A DNA stretch of 7,181 nt, taken from an uncultured Haemophilus sp. Its GTDB lineage: Bacteria; Pseudomonadota; Gammaproteobacteria; Enterobacterales; Pasteurellaceae. Positions 6,363 to 7,181 of this stretch are shown here, in pieces. Under the pieces are notes generated by a model. The model did not search any database, was not told the DNA's origin, and saw only the letters and a program-made list of their open reading frames with translations. The translations under genes were made by a program, and so were the position numbers. Every line of letters starts with the position of its first letter. The stretch's first letter is position 1. The stretch lies in assembly GCF_937976265.1 (NCBI RefSeq), contig NZ_CALJRX010000114.1, forward strand, positions 1 to 7,181, given 5' to 3'.

Positions 6363-6655
6363 AACAACAACGTAGTCCGTCTGAAGCGTTAACCGTTTCA
6401 GTTTTAAACTCTCAATCACAAGTAACAAACAAACCATTACGTGATTCTGTAAAACAAGCTTTACGCAATTACTTATCACAATTAGATGGTCAAGATGTGA
6501 ATGATCTTTACGAATTAGTATTAGCGGAAGTTGAACACCCGATGTTAGATATGATTATGCAATACACCCGCGGTAACCAAACCCGCGCAGCTAATATGCT
6601 CGGTATCAACCGTGGTACATTGCGTAAGAAATTGAAAAAATACGGTATGGGCTAA
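6356..6655 (+). CDS. fis: Nucleoid-associated DNA-bending protein Fis
   Basis: The 99-residue product is almost identical in its C-terminal half to E. coli Fis (98 residues). Fis is a homodimer that bends DNA, activates rRNA and tRNA promoters, organises the nucleoid and helps invertases and phage recombination. The N-terminal beta-hairpin arm (about 12-27, LTVSVLNSQSQVTNKPLRD region) is followed by the dimer helices (QDVNDLYELVLAEVE, 46-60) and a helix-turn-helix (NQTRAANMLGINRGTLRKKL, 74-93), with the basic recognition helix ending KKLKKYGMG. The start lies inside dusB (ATGTTAG overlap) with only a weak GGA upstream, so translation is probably coupled to dusB. Fis levels in enterobacteria peak on entry into fast growth; the promoter features upstream fit such control. 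Confidence 0.99.
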   Translation: MLEQQRSPSEALTVSVLNSQSQVTNKPLRDSVKQALRNYLSQLDGQDVNDLYELVLAEVEHPMLDMIMQYTRGNQTRAANMLGINRGTLRKKLKKYGMG

Positions 6656-6672
6656 TTAAAATTAGCAAAAAG

Positions 6673-6699
6673 AAAGGCGAACATCATGTTCGCCTTTTT
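6673..6699. terminator. Bidirectional intrinsic terminator between fis and tonB
   Basis: AAAGGCGAACAT (6673-6684) pairs perfectly with ATGTTCGCCTTT (6686-6697) around a central C; in RNA the loop would be wider. On the + strand the stem runs into TTTTT (6695-6699) after fis. On the - strand it is followed by TTTC and then TTTTT (complement of 6666-6675), so it can also end the convergent tonB transcript, whose stop codon is 3 nt from the T-run. Confidence 0.92.
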
Positions 6700-6701
6700 A
6701 T

Positions 6702-7181
6702 TTATTGAATGGTGAAACTAATTGGTACGCTTACTGAAGACGCAAATCCAGCAGGTTTTGGACCGACAGGTCTCGCACTTCTTACAGCCTCAAGTGCTGC
6801 ATTATCTAAGCTTTCATCACCAGAAGATTTAGTGACACGCTCTCCAGACAGAGAACCATCTCCTCCAACACTAAAACTGACGTTAACAATACCTTGTTTA
6901 CGCATCATTTTTGCGCGTGCTGGATAGCGTTTATGCCGCTCAATTTCACGTCGAATAGCCGCACGATAGGCATTATGTTCATCTGTATTGGCACCAGAAC
7001 CACCTTGAATACCATTTGTGCCAGGTTGACCCGTAGTTGTCGCTTTAGAATTTGCCGTAGCCGTCGAATTAACATTCTTATCGCCAATCGGTAAATTCTT
7101 CGGCATTTCTACCGCTTTCTCTGCTTTTACCTCATTTTTAGGTTTTTCTTTTGGCTTCTCTTTCGGTTTTGGTTTCGGTTT
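6702..7181 (-). CDS. tonB: TonB energy transducer, C-terminal part (5' end outside window)
   Basis: The open frame continues from the stop at 6702-6704 to the right edge, giving 159 residues without a start; an internal Met at 7104-7106 is not the true start. TonB, anchored in the inner membrane with ExbB and ExbD, passes proton-motive-force energy to outer-membrane receptors for iron, haem and similar ligands. Visible here are part of the periplasm-spanning Lys-Pro region (residues 1-15 of the fragment), a Gly/Ser/Thr/Asn-rich linker (about 36-70) and the TonB C-terminal domain. That domain includes HKRYPARAKMMRKQGIVNVS (83-102), which matches the YP-containing receptor-contact segment, then VGGDGSL and a C-terminal strand ending VPISFTIQ. 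The missing N-terminus should hold a single membrane anchor. It is convergent with fis; in Haemophilus exbB-exbD-tonB is the usual order, so exbD is expected just to the right. Confidence 0.96.
   Translation of the reverse strand, partial: KPKPKPKEKPKEKPKNEVKAEKAVEMPKNLPIGDKNVNSTATANSKATTTGQPGTNGIQGGSGANTDEHNAYRAAIRREIERHKRYPARAKMMRKQGIVNVSFSVGGDGSLSGERVTKSSGDESLDNAALEAVRSARPVGPKPAGFASSVSVPISFTIQ
7137..7181 (-). repeat. tonB: Lys-Pro/Lys-Glu repeat coding stretch of tonB
   Basis: Fifteen codons alternate Lys with Pro or Glu (KPKPKPKEKPKEKPK) using imperfect 6-nt AAACCN or AAAGAN units. This is the stiff periplasm-spanning rod of TonB. It continues beyond the window, so the full copy number is not visible. 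Confidence 0.8.

Noticed and set aside
6709..7094. Open frames on the + strand and in another - frame over tonB
   Set aside because: The - strand frame ending at 6702 encodes the TonB C-terminal domain and the Lys-Pro region; the others are shadows.
7104..7106. ATG as the start of a short 134-residue protein
   Set aside because: The frame stays open upstream to the window edge and codes for the typical TonB Lys-Pro region, so this is an internal methionine.

Overview
The window comes from a member of the Pasteurellaceae, most probably Haemophilus or a close relative. Three things support this. There are six perfect copies of the 9-nt Hin-type DNA uptake signal core (AAGTGCGGT or its complement). 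The base composition is AT-rich. The block yhdT-panF-(EamA)-prmA-dusB-fis carries gammaproteobacterial orthologues that are easy to recognise by sequence. The species cannot be fixed from this sequence alone.

Layout, left to right. Positions 1-236 are the 3' end of a gene for a Slam-dependent surface (lipo)protein with a TbpB-type C-terminal barrel. A strong hairpin with a T-tract (255-284) follows, and then the complete gene for its probable exporter, a Slam outer-membrane protein (300-1748). Only 12 nt later a tight same-strand run begins: yhdT (1761-2015), panF (2015-3460), an EamA/DMT-family permease (3457-4332) and prmA (4345-5232). The junctions are 1-nt and 4-nt overlaps and a 12-nt gap. 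The 149-nt intergenic region 5233-5381 holds a good sigma70-type promoter and a perfect match to the Fis core motif. It drives dusB (5382-6362) and fis (6356-6655), which overlap by 7 nt. A 12-bp inverted repeat (6673-6697) ends the fis transcript and, from the other side, the convergent tonB gene. The 3' part of tonB, including part of its Lys-Pro region, runs off the right edge.

How the parts work together. PanF imports pantothenate with sodium, PrmA methylates ribosomal protein L11, DusB makes dihydrouridine in tRNA, and Fis is the growth-phase nucleoid protein. This is a conserved growth and translation cluster. The Slam/lipoprotein pair is the accessory part: Slam proteins deliver surface proteins, often binders of iron or haem carriers, to the outside of the outer membrane. 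In E. coli yhdT follows accBC, whereas here it directly follows the Slam gene. TonB at the other end powers outer-membrane iron and haem receptors, so the housekeeping block is flanked by two envelope nutrient-acquisition functions; a functional link between them is inference.

I found no RNA gene, insertion sequence, CRISPR array or gene-free stretch longer than 300 nt. I found no wholly new system. The least characterised items are the cargo of the Slam protein, the attenuator-like arrangement before Slam, and the permease between panF and prmA.
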